64,000 nucleotides of DNA from Patiria pectinifera (lineage: Eukaryota; Echinodermata; Asteroidea; Valvatida; Asterinidae): the NCBI GenBank assembly GCA_029964075.1, contig CM057150.1, positions 558,001 through 622,000 on the forward strand, written 5' to 3'. Under the pieces are notes generated by a model. That model had not been told where the DNA came from, made no database searches, and worked only from the letters and a program-made list of their open reading frames with translations. Shown piece after piece: positions 22,067-32,759 of the stretch. A program made the position numbers and the translations under genes. Position 1 is the stretch's first letter. Each line of letters begins with the position of its first letter.

Positions 22067-22757
22067 GTACATTTTATTTGTATAGAAACTGCTGCTTCCA
22101 TTTCTATTCATTAACAAATTTGGTAACCTTCATGAAAAAAAAAAACTGCAGGGGGAGGATGGTGTGATAAACTTATACAAGTATATTTGTGAGGTGCTGT
22201 TGATAATCTCCCTCTCCCAGTATTTATCTGATGTCTGTAACTAAGTTACACTGGAAAACTGTTGTCATATAGTTCAGTTCACCCAGTGTCCATGTGAAAT
22301 GTATTTTGTTTACGAAAAGACAGTCCAAAGAGTTTAATGTATCTTTTGAAAGCTATAAAAACGCAATGTACGTGTAACGTAGGGAGGAAAGGGAGTCCAC
22401 CTGGGCTAGTGTACCATCCACAAATATATACATGGCCATGTACATGCACTTGTGTATACCAGTATTAGGCCCAAGAACTGATAACTTTCTTTCCATTTAT
22501 TTGTAATTTCAAAGAAGGGGAAAGTTTTAATGTATACTGTTGTTTACCCTCCCCAACAGAAACACACACCCAAAGATAATCTCACAAATTTAAGGAAGAA
22601 ACATGACATATACCCTCCTGATTTTGTTTCTTTGAGAGCAACACAACATTTTCATTGAAAAAAATGGCCTTATTTCAATAAATACAACCAAATAAATGTT
22701 AATTACATGTAAACAGTTGAATAAGATTGTATTTTCTGTTTCTCTACTGTATTCTAG

Positions 22758-23044
22758 AAACTGAAACAGCCAAAAAGGTTCCCCACCCCCCTATGAAAAC
22801 GAGAAGACTCCGTTCAGCCACGCAAACGGTTTCCAAGACTGCAGCAAGATCACAACATGTTTTTCCCAAACAGTGCATCCTTTGCAGGAAGGAGAAGTGT
22901 GTGACCTGCCAAGTCACAAGGAAGAGGGGGCAAGAACCCCTGGTCACATGTACTACCCTACAGGCTGAAAGATTGCTACAGGCGGCGGAAGACAACAACA
23001 ATGAAGAACTTCTTATGCACATTGTCAAATCCAAAATGGATGTG
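22758..23044 (+). CDS. Transposon gene exon 3, zinc-binding segment
   Basis: Acceptor ATTCTAG at 22751-22757; joins exon 2 in phase 1 as ETETAKKVPHPPMK. Downstream, FPKQCILCRKEKCV, GQEPLVTCTTLQAERLL and ELLMHIVKSKMD match the second cysteine-containing module of the family (C-x2-C then PLV.C). The 3' end of the exon is uncertain; I place it near KSKMD. The next expected module, around a H-x-SC motif, is not found. Confidence 0.5.
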
Positions 23045-24378
23045 CTCAGAATTGTTTCAGTGCATTTGTGTAATTGCTCTTATTGTTTCTTGTATTTGAC
23101 ACTTATACATGTACTTTAATTGCAGAAATTCAACTTAGGAAGTGCCATTGCATTGGTGTGGTCAGAATAATTGATATCTGTGAAAACACATTTGTGTTTG
23201 TTTACAAACTGGCATTTAGAAAACTTATTTTTGTTTTAATTTCTTTTTCATGAAGGCTGTTAACCAAATTGGTAAAAAGATACATGTAACACTGCATAAG
23301 GTGTGTTTGAAGTTGTATTAAACCCTTATGAATGTTTGATGTGGTGTATATTGGGATTTGGGGAATGGATAGGGCCAAAAGGAAATAATTGGTTGTATCG
23401 TCATTTAAAACAGAAGTTCAAGAAACAAATGTATACTAGATGGTTTTGAATCTAAGTTTTTACTTAAAGTGGAATGCCTGCACACCTTAAACAACTTTTG
23501 TAAAGTTATCTGCTACTGGAAGCTGTTCTTTTGGGGCTCTTTCTTCTGGGGAGGATCTTTGTCATTTAATTTGGAATACATGAACTCATCCTGTTTGAGG
23601 TACCTGCCGTCTTTACTCAAATTGTTCATTCAAGAAAACAACACTAACTGATTAAGATTTTTCCATCTGTGTATTTCTTTTGGCTGAATGCAGTATGTCA
23701 TGTACAGCACATCCAAGTTGGAATAAAAAAAAGTTATAGAAACAGTATTTGGATCGTATTTGTTATTTATTGTTTCAAATCGTTCTTATCAAATTTAATC
23801 TAAATTTAAATCAATTTAAGTATGACACCTGCCCCATTTTAATGATGATCATGCGTTTCAGCTAACTAGCAGCCATTTAGAGAAGATTGACTGATTTACA
23901 GTTTTTGTGGGATATCATAACGAAGCAACTTGCAAGTTCTGGGGCTCATGGGTTTTACACATTATTCTTTCATAAAGGCTTGTCATTTACAAGATATTTT
24001 ATAATATAAGGAACTCCCTGGTTATTTCAAATTTAATTTAACTGTAATAAGCATCTTGCTTTAGAAATAATTACAAATAAAAAGGCTAGAATCTAACATT
24101 AAACAAATGTTCAGCAAGACGGGCGAACCCGCCTCGCGCGCGCATGCATTGCGTGTAACATGTATATTTGCTGTGTCAAAAGAGGGCGCTATTTCTTTCT
24201 TTTTTCTCATGCACAATTCGTGCGTGTTTTTGTCGTAGAATTTCTCATTCCCAAACAATTCTTGGACCGGGGAACAACGTTTTTCTGATATGGTACACCA
24301 TAATCTACATATCTGGCAAGTTTTATAAAATTCGGTGAACCAGATCGCCTATCTCGAAAACTAAAGCGTTTTCGGGCT
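23045..24378. other. 3' part of the 20.5-24.4 kb element, no coding seen
   Basis: AT-rich sequence with no domain-bearing frame. The nuclease and C-terminal portions expected for a full-length member are absent. Confidence 0.5.
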
Positions 24379-24612
24379 CTCGTCCCACGGACTACTAGGG
24401 AAGTCTCTCCGTGCCGTTGCCTTCTCTGGACTAAACCAAATCATTTGCCAAGCAGAAATGAGAAGAACGCCAAAGGATTAGCCAGTCGAACCCCGCTGTC
24501 TTCGCTAGCCTCCCCACAGTGGCGGGTTTTATGATGCGCTACCCACTCGCCTGACAGACACGTTCTCAAGCATATGAGGCATTTTATAGAAGCTGTGCCT
24601 CCAGCAGAATTT

Positions 24613-24673
24613 GCTCGTACCCCCGCCCTGCAAACAGGACCCCCCGTCCTGTTTGCAGGGCGGGGGTACGAGC
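24613..24673. repeat. Perfect 28-bp hairpin
   Basis: Arms of 28 bp (24613-24640 and 24646-24673) are exact complements around a 5-base C loop. The arm contains GTACCCCCGCCCTGC. GC content is much higher than the surroundings. It interrupts a minus-strand open frame and may be a small palindromic insertion. Confidence 0.9.
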
Positions 24674-24892
24674 GAACCAGCAGAATACACCTCGCTCTCA
24701 ATAACTGCCGACAGTTGGTCCGCGACTGCTTGGCAACTCCATGCGAATGTATTCTCAGTCATTGTCTTTTCTGTAATTACCTCCGTGTCTTTAATCGTTC
24801 GTATCCCTTCGTGGCGAGCTTGACAGTGATTGGATATTAAACTGGTCGTCAAACTTAGGAAAAAAGGCACTTTTCTACGGTGGCCCACAACT

Positions 24893-25266
24893 GTCACGGC
24901 AAGCGCAAAAGCGCCGCAGCAAGCGCAACAGCGCCGCGGCAAGCCACGGCAAAAGAAAAGCGCCACGGCAAAAGAAAAAGCGCCACGGCAAAAGCAAAAG
25001 CGCCGCGGCAAAAGAAAAAGCGCCATGGCAAAACAAAAAGCGCCGCGGCAAGCGCAAAAGCGCCACGGCAAAAGAAAAAGCGCCACGGCAAAAGAAAAAG
25101 CGCCACGGCAAAAGAAAAAGCGCCGCGGCAAAAGAAAAAGCGCCATGGCAAAACAAAAAGTGCCGCGGCAAGCGCAAAAGCGCCACGGCAAGCGCAAAAG
25201 CGCCACGGCAAGCGCAAAAGCGCCACGGCAAGCGCAAAAGCGCCACGGCGAAAGCAAAAGCGCCAC
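24893..25266 (+). repeat. 20-bp minisatellite, copy 1
   Basis: About 18-19 tandem units of CGCCACGGCAAAAGAAAAAG and variants (GCCGCGGCAAGCGCAAAAG). The repeat is open in all frames, giving artificial Lys/Arg-rich peptides on one strand and Phe/Cys/Leu-rich ones on the other. Confidence 0.92.
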
Positions 25267-25631
25267 GTGTTTATTGGGAAGGGGCGTAATCATACATGCC
25301 GCTACTATATCAAAAAATAAAATGGGAAGGAGAATGGCCGCCACCAGGAATTCTTATTAAGCACAGAATTTAATTCTTTGAGAAGTGATTTTATGGCTGA
25401 GAAAATACCAAGGCCAAGGAAGACCGGTCAGTGCAAGCAACGTTCAGGAAATAAATCGTCGATATTAATTCAGCACCATCAGGGCCGTTCCTCATTTCTT
25501 TACATTTCGTGGGATGCAAAACAATTACGAGGACGGGAGGCTCTGCGAGCTGATGCATTTTTTTGAAGAGTTTTTTTTCCTTCCGACTAGCATGCAGAGA
25601 AGATTTCCATTAATTTGATACTTAGTTCACC

Positions 25632-25892
25632 CATGGGCGTCGCGAGGGGCCAAGGGGCTTCCCCCGGAATATCACACACAAAAGGAAGGGGGAAGAAGAA
25701 AAAAAAAAGAAAAAAAAGAAAAAGAGGCGCGAAGTCATAGTGGTGTAAATTTAATGAGTTGGGAAGGGGGGGGCAAAATGTCCCTGCCCCCGGTTTAAAC
25801 TGAGAAATCGAGAATTTGTTCAGAAATACAAGATTTTTTTGGGAAAAATATGTTTTGCCCCCCTCTGAGAAAAAATCCTGGCGACGCCCATG
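25632..25892. mobile_element. hAT-type MITE with 8-bp target duplication
   Basis: Ends CATGGGCGTCGC and GCGACGCCCATG, flanked by AGTTCACC on both sides (25624-25631 and 25893-25900). The opposite arm of the inverted repeat (around 27530) has the empty site with a single AGTTCACC, which confirms the insertion. It is non-coding. Confidence 0.88.
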
Positions 25893-25904
25893 AGTTCACC
25901 GGTG

Positions 25905-26232
25905 TGTATACCAGTGTAGGCACACAATTGAGCTGCCCAGAGTTTGGATATAGAATAAGGAAGAAAGAAATTAACTTAGAACCTAGAACTCATTTGCCCA
26001 CCCACCCCGGCTCAAGAAACCAAGAAGCCGAACAAGACCTGTTGATGCTTAGCGATAGCGATGATGAGTTGCCCTGTGGACAGTCTTCCAAATCATCGCA
26101 GAATCAGCCTGCAGGGCAGAAAGAGGGCTTGTTTCCGGCATCAAATAGTTCTGTATTCACTCGAAACAAAGCAAACGGCTCTTTTCAGAGCCACCAAATT
26201 TTCATAGAAGAGCTTAGAACTGTGCATCTGAA
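25905..26232 (+). pseudogene. Possible coding fragment interrupted by a MITE
   Basis: An open frame reads GTQLSCPEFGYRIRKKEINL, then EAEQDLLMLSDSDDELPCGQ and a serine-rich stretch up to IEELRTVHLN, where the MITE at 26233 begins. Reading resumes after the MITE target duplication with DNTSPLFSVSPL. Composition looks coding (acidic SDSDDEL patch), but I recognise no domain. It could be a transposase N-terminus carried by the inverted-repeat element. Confidence 0.3.
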
Positions 26233-26555
26233 CAAGGGCGGATCCAGGGGGGGGGGGCCGAAGGGGGCCATGCCCCCCCCCCCAAAAAAAAACGAAACCA
26301 ATTTTTTTAAATTTGTTTATGTGACATCGCAATAAAGGCAGGCAATGAGTACACCCACTATCTTTTCCTCAAAAAAACATTGGTTGAAGTGGTCAGAAAT
26401 TGCCTCAGATCGCGCCACAGAGCATCTAGAATCCAAAAAAATTTCGGGCCCTTCAGCGGGCCCCGAACCCCACGCCGTAATTTTTTAGACCCACTTTTTT
26501 GGGGGACGAAAACTTTTTTGGCCCCCCCCCAAATTGTGTTCTGGATCCGCCCTTG
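26233..26555. mobile_element. hAT-type MITE, 8-bp target duplication CATCTGAA
   Basis: CAAGGGCGGATCCAG at 26233 and CTGGATCCGCCCTTG ending 26555 are perfect inverted ends. CATCTGAA flanks both sides (26225-26232 and 26556-26563). Poly-G and poly-C runs next to the ends match the elements at 223 and 41682. Confidence 0.92.
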
Positions 26556-26600
26556 CATCTGAACGATAACACTTCTCCTTTGTTTAGTGTCTCTCCCTTA

Positions 26601-26958
26601 GGCCAAAAAAAAAATATTCGGTCTCTGGTCAGACCAAAGTTCCGGAATTGACGCGGCGAAGCGGCTTTTTTCTTTCTTTCTTCAAGCTTGGATTGTACAG
26701 ACAAGGTGGGGTACTATTTTGCTTTTTTGGTGTCCTCATATACATTGGTGTCCTCCATAATTTGCCTTGGTGCTCTCGATCATTTGCTTCGGTGCAATTT
26801 CCCATTCCTTGGTGCTCTTTGGTAGAAAAAAATTGAGGAGGTGCAGCAATAGACGGCGCTGTTAGAGCTACCGCGGAACATTTTGGGGAAAAAAGATTGA
26901 CGCGCATGATTAAAATCGACGCGCGCGCTGACCAGAGACCGACTTATTTTTTTTGGCC
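26601..26958. mobile_element. MITE with TTA target duplication, PIF/Harbinger-like
   Basis: Inverted ends GGCCAAAAAAAAAATATTC and the counterpart GACTTATTTTTTTTGGCC, each followed inward by the GGTCTCTGGTCAG motif in inverted orientation. TTA flanks on both sides (26598-26600, 26959-26961) fit the 3-bp duplication of PIF/Harbinger. No transposase. Confidence 0.7.
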
Positions 26959-27475
26959 TTACCCCCCCCCCTTTTTTTTAAGTTAATTAATTTCTTTCTT
27001 ATTCTATATCCAAAGTCGTCGCCTGTGTTACGTTCCTTACATCAAATCCACAGCGTAACCTCCTCTGTCGAAAGCGTTGCAACTGTCTAATAGAACGATC
27101 CATTTCTCGATTTGTGAGTTCTCTTCAACTCAGTCGTGTTTATTGGGAAGGGGCTAATCATACATGCCGCCACTACATCTAAAATTAAATGGAAAGGAGT
27201 ATGGCTGCCACCATGAATTCTTTTAATCACAGACTTTAATTCTTTGAGAAGTGATTTTATGGCTGAGAAAATAGCAAGGAAAACCGGTCAGTGCAAGCAA
27301 CGTTCATGGAAGAGTTTTGAAATTCCCGCTCTCTGGGAATTTCTAACCTAATAAATGGGCCCGCGGGCGAGTTACGTGTTGACAAGGCTTATCCACCCAC
27401 TACCGCAGCCCTGCAGGAGAGCCTTAATCGACTTCCTAGATGTGTATGATATACTAAAAAAAAAAAAAAACTCGT

Positions 27476-28281
27476 ACACTCTGGGCAGCTCACTTGTGTG
27501 CCTACACTGGTATACACACCGGTGAACTAAGGCTCAAATTAACGGAACTCTTCTCTGCATGCTATTCGGAAGGGGAAAAAAAACTCTTCAAAAAAATGCA
27601 TCAGCTCACAGAGCCTCCCGTCCTCGTAATTGTTTGCATCCCACGAAATGTAAAGACATGAGGAACGGCCCTGATGGTGCTGATAGCGAGTCCTACTTTC
27701 CCTCTCCTTTATAAACTCTGATTCACGGCAGCAACTCTCTTGGAATAATCTTGGAATTATCCTACAACAAATTAATATCGACGATTTATTCCCTGAACGT
27801 TGCTTCACTGACCGGTTTTCCTTGCTGATTTTATGGCTGAGAAAATATTCTCAGCCATAAAATCACTTCTCAAAGAATTAAAGTCTGTGATTAATAGAAG
27901 TCCTGGTGGCGGCCATTCTCCTTCCCATTTTATTTTTTGATGAAGTAGCGGCATGTATGATTACGCCCCTTCCCAATAAACCCGTGGCGCTTTTGCTTTC
28001 GCCGTGGCGCTTTTGCGCTTGCCGTGGCGCTTTTGCTTTTGCCGCGGCGCTTTTGCGCTTGCCGTGGCGCTTTTGCTTTTGCCGCGGCGCTTTTGCACTT
28101 GCCGGCGCTTTTGCGCTTGCCGCGGCGCTTTTGCTTTTGCCGCGGCGCTTTTGCTTTTGCCGCGGCGCTGTTGTGCTAGCCGTGGCGCTTTTGCGCTTGC
28201 CGTGGCGCTTTTGCGCTTGCCGTGGCGCTTTTGCGCTTGCCGTGGCGCTTTTGCGCTTGCCGTGACAGTTGTGGGCCACCG
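27476..28281 (-). repeat. Right arm of the large inverted repeat
   Basis: Inverted counterpart of 24880-25945, including a shorter minisatellite and an uninterrupted AGTTCACC site. It ends GACAGTTGTGGGCCACCGTA. Several short indels distinguish it from the left arm, for example extra sequence around 27690-27790. Confidence 0.8.
27985..28268 (-). repeat. 20-bp minisatellite, copy 2 (inverted)
   Basis: About 14 units of the same repeat as 24893-25266, in reverse orientation (GCCGTGGCGCTTTTGCGCTT). The unit order differs from copy 1, so the array has changed since the duplication. Confidence 0.9.
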
Positions 28282-28904
28282 TACTTTTCAGAGCGGTTTA
28301 AACCCCTTTCTACCACGGAAATCGCTTAAGACATGAGGTCTATTGCTTTAGACATGAGATATATAGTTCATAAAACAACGTTATTATAAAAACAACACTT
28401 TATGAAAACAACGAGTTTGATATCAAGGGGGATGTTTAAGTAAAGGTGCATCCTTGCTCCCTGAAGATTTTCAAATATACGATCTGCCTGGGTTTTTTTT
28501 TATAAGAACAAGGAGCCTTTAAGTACATTTCCCGGGTTTTTTTATTTATTTATTTTTTTAAAAATTTATTTCCAATAAAACCTCCATAAAAGGAGAAGAT
28601 AAAATTACAATAAAAACATAAAATTATAAACGTAACAACGTGTACACAAACAGGATAACCCCGACACTCGTGGACCAGCCCCAGACAACGTCAGAAATTA
28701 AAGATTGTCAAAACAACCTGAGCAGTCCACCAAGAGTGCCAAGATCATCATAATCAAGTTGGTCACGATACAAAACTATCTGGACACTATTACGAAAATA
28801 CCATGGTTGATACAGTGTACATTCTTAATGGTAGAAATGTATTTCCGTCTGAATGATGGACTAACAATGCCATTTAGTAGTGAGAAATCATCATGCATGC
28901 TAAT
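28282..28904. other. Non-coding stretch
   Basis: AT-rich, with runs of TTTATT around 28535-28570. No gene or exon is seen. Confidence 0.5.
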
Positions 28905-28969
28905 GTAGCTGGACGGCAAAAGGAGGCCGGCCCACTATTTAAAGAGGAGGAGTGTTCCACTAAAAATGT

Positions 28970-29618
28970 CGTCACCGTTTTCATGAAGAGCCACATATGT
29001 CAAAAATTACCATTTTTTCGATTTTGATTTTTTTTCTTCAATATTTTGCTTTAAAACAATGTACTTTACCATTTTGACATGTTTTTGTAAGGAAAACATC
29101 ATTAATTTCCAAGTTACATTAATGTTGCAAGGAGCCAAAATCTCAATAAAAGAATTTTGCGTTTTCACGAATAGCCACATACATTTTGGCCCTTTGAACG
29201 CGTACAAAAGCCATTGCACGGAAATACGTAAAAGTAGGTCAAATGAGATTTGCGTTTTCACGAAGAGCCACATATCTTTGTTACATTTTCCGCTGCGCGC
29301 GCGTACTCACGCGCGCCTATGGAAATACACATTGAACAGAAAGGGCCAATATGTCGGAAACCTGAATTTGCGTTTTCACGAAGAGCCACATATTTTTACT
29401 AATTAATTTTCACTACTTAACTGCTGAATTAAGTCTTATTACTTGGTTCATCTAAAAATTCAGCTCACACAGGATAGTGTGATGGTTTCCTTGCTTCACA
29501 AAATTGTTGCAAAGTGGAATTTTTTGCAGTTTTAAAATATGAGAAACTTCTTTTGCGATTATCTCGAAAACACTTTTTCTTCAAAATCAACATGTGGCTC
29601 TTCGTGAAAACGGTGACG
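28970..29618. mobile_element. MITE with repeated GAAGAGCCACAT motif
   Basis: Inverted ends CGTCACCGTTTTCATGAAGA and TCTTCGTGAAAACGGTGACG. The core motif GTTTTCACGAAGAGCCACAT recurs internally at about 29162, 29252 and 29373 in direct orientation and at both ends. The right arm of the host fold-back has an empty site (CACTAAAAATATATGCC in complement), so this inserted after the arms formed. Confidence 0.8.
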
Positions 29619-30130
29619 ATATATGCCAGTAAAAACTATGAACCTATGTCATGACGACGGCAATGAGATGAGCTTACCGAACTTATATTTACATAATTTC
29701 TACACAAGAGTCAAGATGATAATATTCTTTACACAAAGCAATAATCAAATGTAAGGCACAATAAAATAGAACAGCGATAAAGGTCAAATGTCAAAACATG
29801 GCTGGCTACATATGTTACAAATTACAGACGTGAATCATCCGGCCTCAAAATGAACACTATATTCGCACAATATTCTCACAAAAAGATCACATTATACACT
29901 AAAGTACTCACAGGGACGAATCTATAATACTAACCTTCCAAAATGATATAAATTTGGAGCATGGCCGGAGCCACGCTCCCTACACAATAGAGAGAATATA
30001 TGCCCAAAATTTGTGGTGGTCTTCCCTGTTCAAATCCGAAAGAAGAAAACTTGTCACAAGTTGCCTTTGCGCGGGAAGCACAAAGGTCATGATATGCAAA
30101 TCACTATACGTCCAATACAGGCGGCTCATA

Positions 30131-30432
30131 CGCTGACAGGGTGCGTCACGAACTCATAGCGTACTCGTAACGCACTCGACCGATGCGGGACCGATGCACC
30201 GCATGTTTATAACTTATGACCTGCGTAACAGCGTACGCAGCGTAGTTTTGTGCATGCCGTAAACTATCCTGCGTACTGGGCCGTACCATGCGTGTATCTG
30301 CGTACATAAAACCTACACAAAACGATAGAGATGCATATGAGGTGCGTATTGTGCGTACGACTGCGTATGAAAAAAATGTCAATGCGCAACTCATAAGGAA
30401 AAAGGATACGCGGAAGTGTGACAGGGCCCTGT
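30131..30432. mobile_element. GCGTA-rich dispersed repeat, copy 2
   Basis: Closely matches 21640-21891: shared landmarks are CACTCGACCGATGCGGGACC, TTATAACTTATGACCTGCGT and CAATGCGCAACTCATAAGG. The right end extends to CGCGGAAGTGTGACAGGGCC, showing a longer terminus than at the 21.4 kb copy. The left part is truncated. Confidence 0.75.
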
Positions 30433-30690
30433 ATATTCATGTGTGGAACACAGCTCTGACGCCTGTTCTTTTATATGGGTGTCAGTGTGTGAATTTCAAT
30501 GCCAGATCTTTTCAAAATCTTGAAAAACACAGGAAAAGCTTGTTAAAGCTGCCATGGGTCTTCATAAGTGTTGTAAAACCACGCCTCTCTTACATGGTCT
30601 GAATTTATGTAAGATCAATGATATTTTGTCCACATTTCAACTAAACTTGGTTTGTCAGATTTTTAACAACACTTCAAGTTTCGAGAGTGA
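30432..30690 (+). pseudogene. LINE C-terminal fragment
   Basis: A forward frame reads TALTPVLLYGCQCVNFNARS then FQNLEKHRKSLLKLPW, and an adjacent frame LLHGLNLCKINDILSTFQL and FNNTSS. This is the post-RT region of a LINE (VLLYG.. LN..L..LE..Q..L). It is frameshifted and lies at the centre of the fold-back. Confidence 0.5.
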
Positions 30691-30887
30691 TTTGCATATC
30701 ATGACCTTTGTGCTTCCCGCGCAAAGTCAACTTGTAACAAGTTTTCTTCTGTGGGATTTGAACAGGGAAGGCCACCACAAATTTTGGGCATATATTCTCT
30801 CTATTTTGTAGGGAGCGTGGCTCCGGCCATGCTCCAAATTTATATCATTTTGGAAGGTAAGTATTATAGATTCGTCCCTGTGAGTAC

Positions 30888-31696
30888 TGTGGCGCAAATT
30901 ACTATAGCAGCGTAGTCTAGAGAGGGCGCGCTCGCGGCTGTGGGCCCTATAAAGGCCCCGGGGCAGTTGCGAGACCGGCTCAGTTCAGGTAGACACAATT
31001 CAGACACACACTGTCACAAATTAGGCTTATCTCAGATACAACCTTCCGAGCGTACGCCGAGATTATCTACGGGGAAGAGACGGTATGCAAATTAGCTTGC
31101 GCGCGCTGACGGGCGTGTGCTGGGTGGTGCGGTGAAGTCGGGCTGGCATAAGGAGGCACGGAGTCCGCGGAGGCTACTGGAGGCGGAGCGACATACAGCG
31201 ATCTGCCGATTGTAACGTGACGGAGCCGGAAGGGCGCCCTCATCTACCCGCCGCCTCGAGGAAGGATCGCGACTGGAAACGGTGAAGGGCGGGAGAGTGG
31301 AAACGCACAGGAACGCTAGAGGCGTACGGTTCTTACCCGGGATTCAGAGGCTATCCCCAGCCAGGCATCGCCGTGCTGCCCCTACAGAGATAATTGAGAG
31401 GCTCAGAGACCAATCACAAATTAGAGGCTAACATTATAATTTAACGAGAGGTCCATCATATGACAAAATTCTTTGTAAATAAATCAATCAGTAATTGAGG
31501 TCATTGACTGTTGTGTACTTAATCGTTGTCCTTGTCCATCTTGAGGGTTGAGGGGCGTGGGTGAGTGCCGCTACGCGTATAGGGCGGTATATTTCCATCC
31601 AAACGGGCCTGCATTCCCGGCTGCTGGGGTATTGATCCTAAGCTAGGTTGTCTGGGTAAAGGAACTACGGATCGGGTCACCGATATTCCCGCCACA
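30888..31696 (+). mobile_element. Solo LTR, 809 bp
   Basis: Starts TGTGGCG and ends CGCCACA, flanked by a 4-bp duplication GTAC (30884-30887 and 31697-31700). The other arm of the fold-back has the empty site with one GTAC, which proves the insertion. A TATA-like CCTATAAAGG near 30946 and AATAAATC near 31479 suggest the promoter and the polyadenylation signal. The orientation rests on these two signals. There are no internal genes. It is unrelated to the LTR of the 41-50 kb element. Confidence 0.85.
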
Positions 31697-32149
31697 GTAC
31701 TTTAGTGTATAATGTGTTTTTTTTGTGGGAATATTATGTTCATTTTGAGGCCGGATGATTCACGTCTGTAATTTGTAACGCATGCAGCCAGCCATGTGTT
31801 GACATTTGACCTTTATCGTTTTATTTTATTGTGCCTTACATTTATCATGGATTATTGCTTTGTGTAAAGAAAATTATCATCTTGACTCTTGTGTAAAAAT
31901 AATGTAAATAAAAATTCGGTAAGCTCATCTCATTGTCGTCGTCGTCATGACATAGGTTCATAGTTTTTACTGGCATATATTTTTAGTGGAACACTCGTCC
32001 TCTTTAAATAGAGGGCCGGCCTCCTTTTGCCGTCCCGCTACAAAATGGCGATGTAGATAGGATTGAGTGCTCCGACAGTTGACACCTGTTTCTACATAGC
32101 CGTGATTTTTGTTATTGACGACGCGTTTTTATCCGGAATTATTTTGCCC

Positions 32150-32758
32150 CGGTGTCACGGTCTCACTTCTCCGGCGTGCTAGCTTCTCCGCAGAGGGAAA
32201 TTTCGCCTCAACACGCATGCGCAAATTGCGCAGTAGTGTACATTTTTGGCAACTTTATTTGTGTGCTGAGTTCTGTGGGGTTGTACTGGTGCACGTGACA
32301 TCTTAGGATAATTGTATGTATAGTTAGTAAGCTGTTACAAGGTACCAGTCGAATCCAGAATTTTCGTGGCGCGCGCAAATCCCAATACATTGTAACCAAA
32401 AAACTTGAAGGATACACATTTATTTTAAAACCATGGTTGCAAAAATAAAGATAACCAAGAACGAGCAAGGAACACAGACAATGCACAGGGGTTCGTTCTT
32501 AATTATTCGTCCATGAACATACACTTGCAAGGCCATGGAATGACTCTCTATAAGCTCAATAGCTTGACCACAGGAAGTGTTACATAACACATTCTTGGGT
32601 ATCCCTCACTGTGTTATTAACACAGCCCGAGGAAAAGTAAGCACAGTGGACACATGAGCATGTGTCGTGCTCATGTAACGTGCACTGTTACGTGCTCAAT
32701 CATCCGCCGCATTCACCCGGAGAATCTAGCACGCCGGAGAAGTGAGACCGTGACACTG
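32150..32758. mobile_element. MITE with about 40-bp inverted ends
   Basis: Left end GGTGTCACGGTCTCACTTCT followed by CCGGCGTGCTAG; right end CTAGCACGCCGGAGAAGTGA through GTGACAC. Inside, a small palindrome ACGTGCACTGTTACGTGC lies near 32677. No coding. Confidence 0.75.
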
Positions 32759-32759
32759 G

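Larger units (their letters stand above)
20459..24394 (+). mobile_element. DNA transposon with TAGTCCGTGGGACGAG termini
   Basis: TAGTCCGTGGGACGAG at 20459-20474 is repeated as a perfect inverse at 24379-24394. Looser inverted similarity extends about 50 bp inward (GCGATCTGGTT in both). A flanking CTA on each side may be a 3-bp target duplication. The element holds a short spliced gene whose protein is the N-terminal zinc module of the same broad family as the 2.3-5.3 kb element. It lacks the downstream nuclease half, so it is either an internally deleted copy or a derivative. Another element is nested at 21408-21891. Confidence 0.65.
24880..25985 (+). repeat. Left arm of a large inverted repeat
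   Basis: Starts at TACGGTGGCCCACAACTGTC and includes the minisatellite 24893-25266, a GTGTTTATTGGGAAGGGGC flank and the segment up to GAGCTGCCCAGAGT. It pairs with 27476-28281 on the opposite strand. A further piece, TTTGGATATAGAATAAG, pairs with 26978-27015. A hAT MITE (25632-25892) interrupts the left arm only. A third, direct-orientation copy of the TTTATTGGGAAGGGG flank lies at 27137-27310. Confidence 0.8.
28905..32041. mobile_element. Fold-back transposon, 3.1 kb, with nested insertions
   Basis: Outer ends are GTAGCTGGACGGCAAAAGG (28905) and its near-complement ending 32041 (CCTTTTGCCGTCCCGCTAC). The left arm runs 28905-28969 and 29619-30120; the right arm runs about 30690-30887 and 31697-32041. 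Landmarks are GGAGCATGGCCGGAGCCACG against CGTGGCTCCGGCCATGCTCC. The left arm holds a 649-bp MITE and the right arm a solo LTR. The centre holds a GCGTA-rich repeat and a LINE fragment. No transposase frame is seen. Confidence 0.85.

Noticed and set aside
24441-24701. C2H2 zinc-finger gene on the minus strand
   Set aside because: One C-x2-C..H-x4-H-like segment only, interrupted by the 28-bp hairpin and without neighbours.
24893-25266. Regularly repeated 20-bp units resembling a CRISPR array
   Set aside because: Units are contiguous with no unique spacers, and the genome is eukaryotic.
24529-25360. Long frames over the 20-bp repeats, up to 271 residues on both strands
   Set aside because: Translations of a minisatellite that has no stops; the repeated Arg/Lys and Phe/Cys peptides have no domain and both strands are open.
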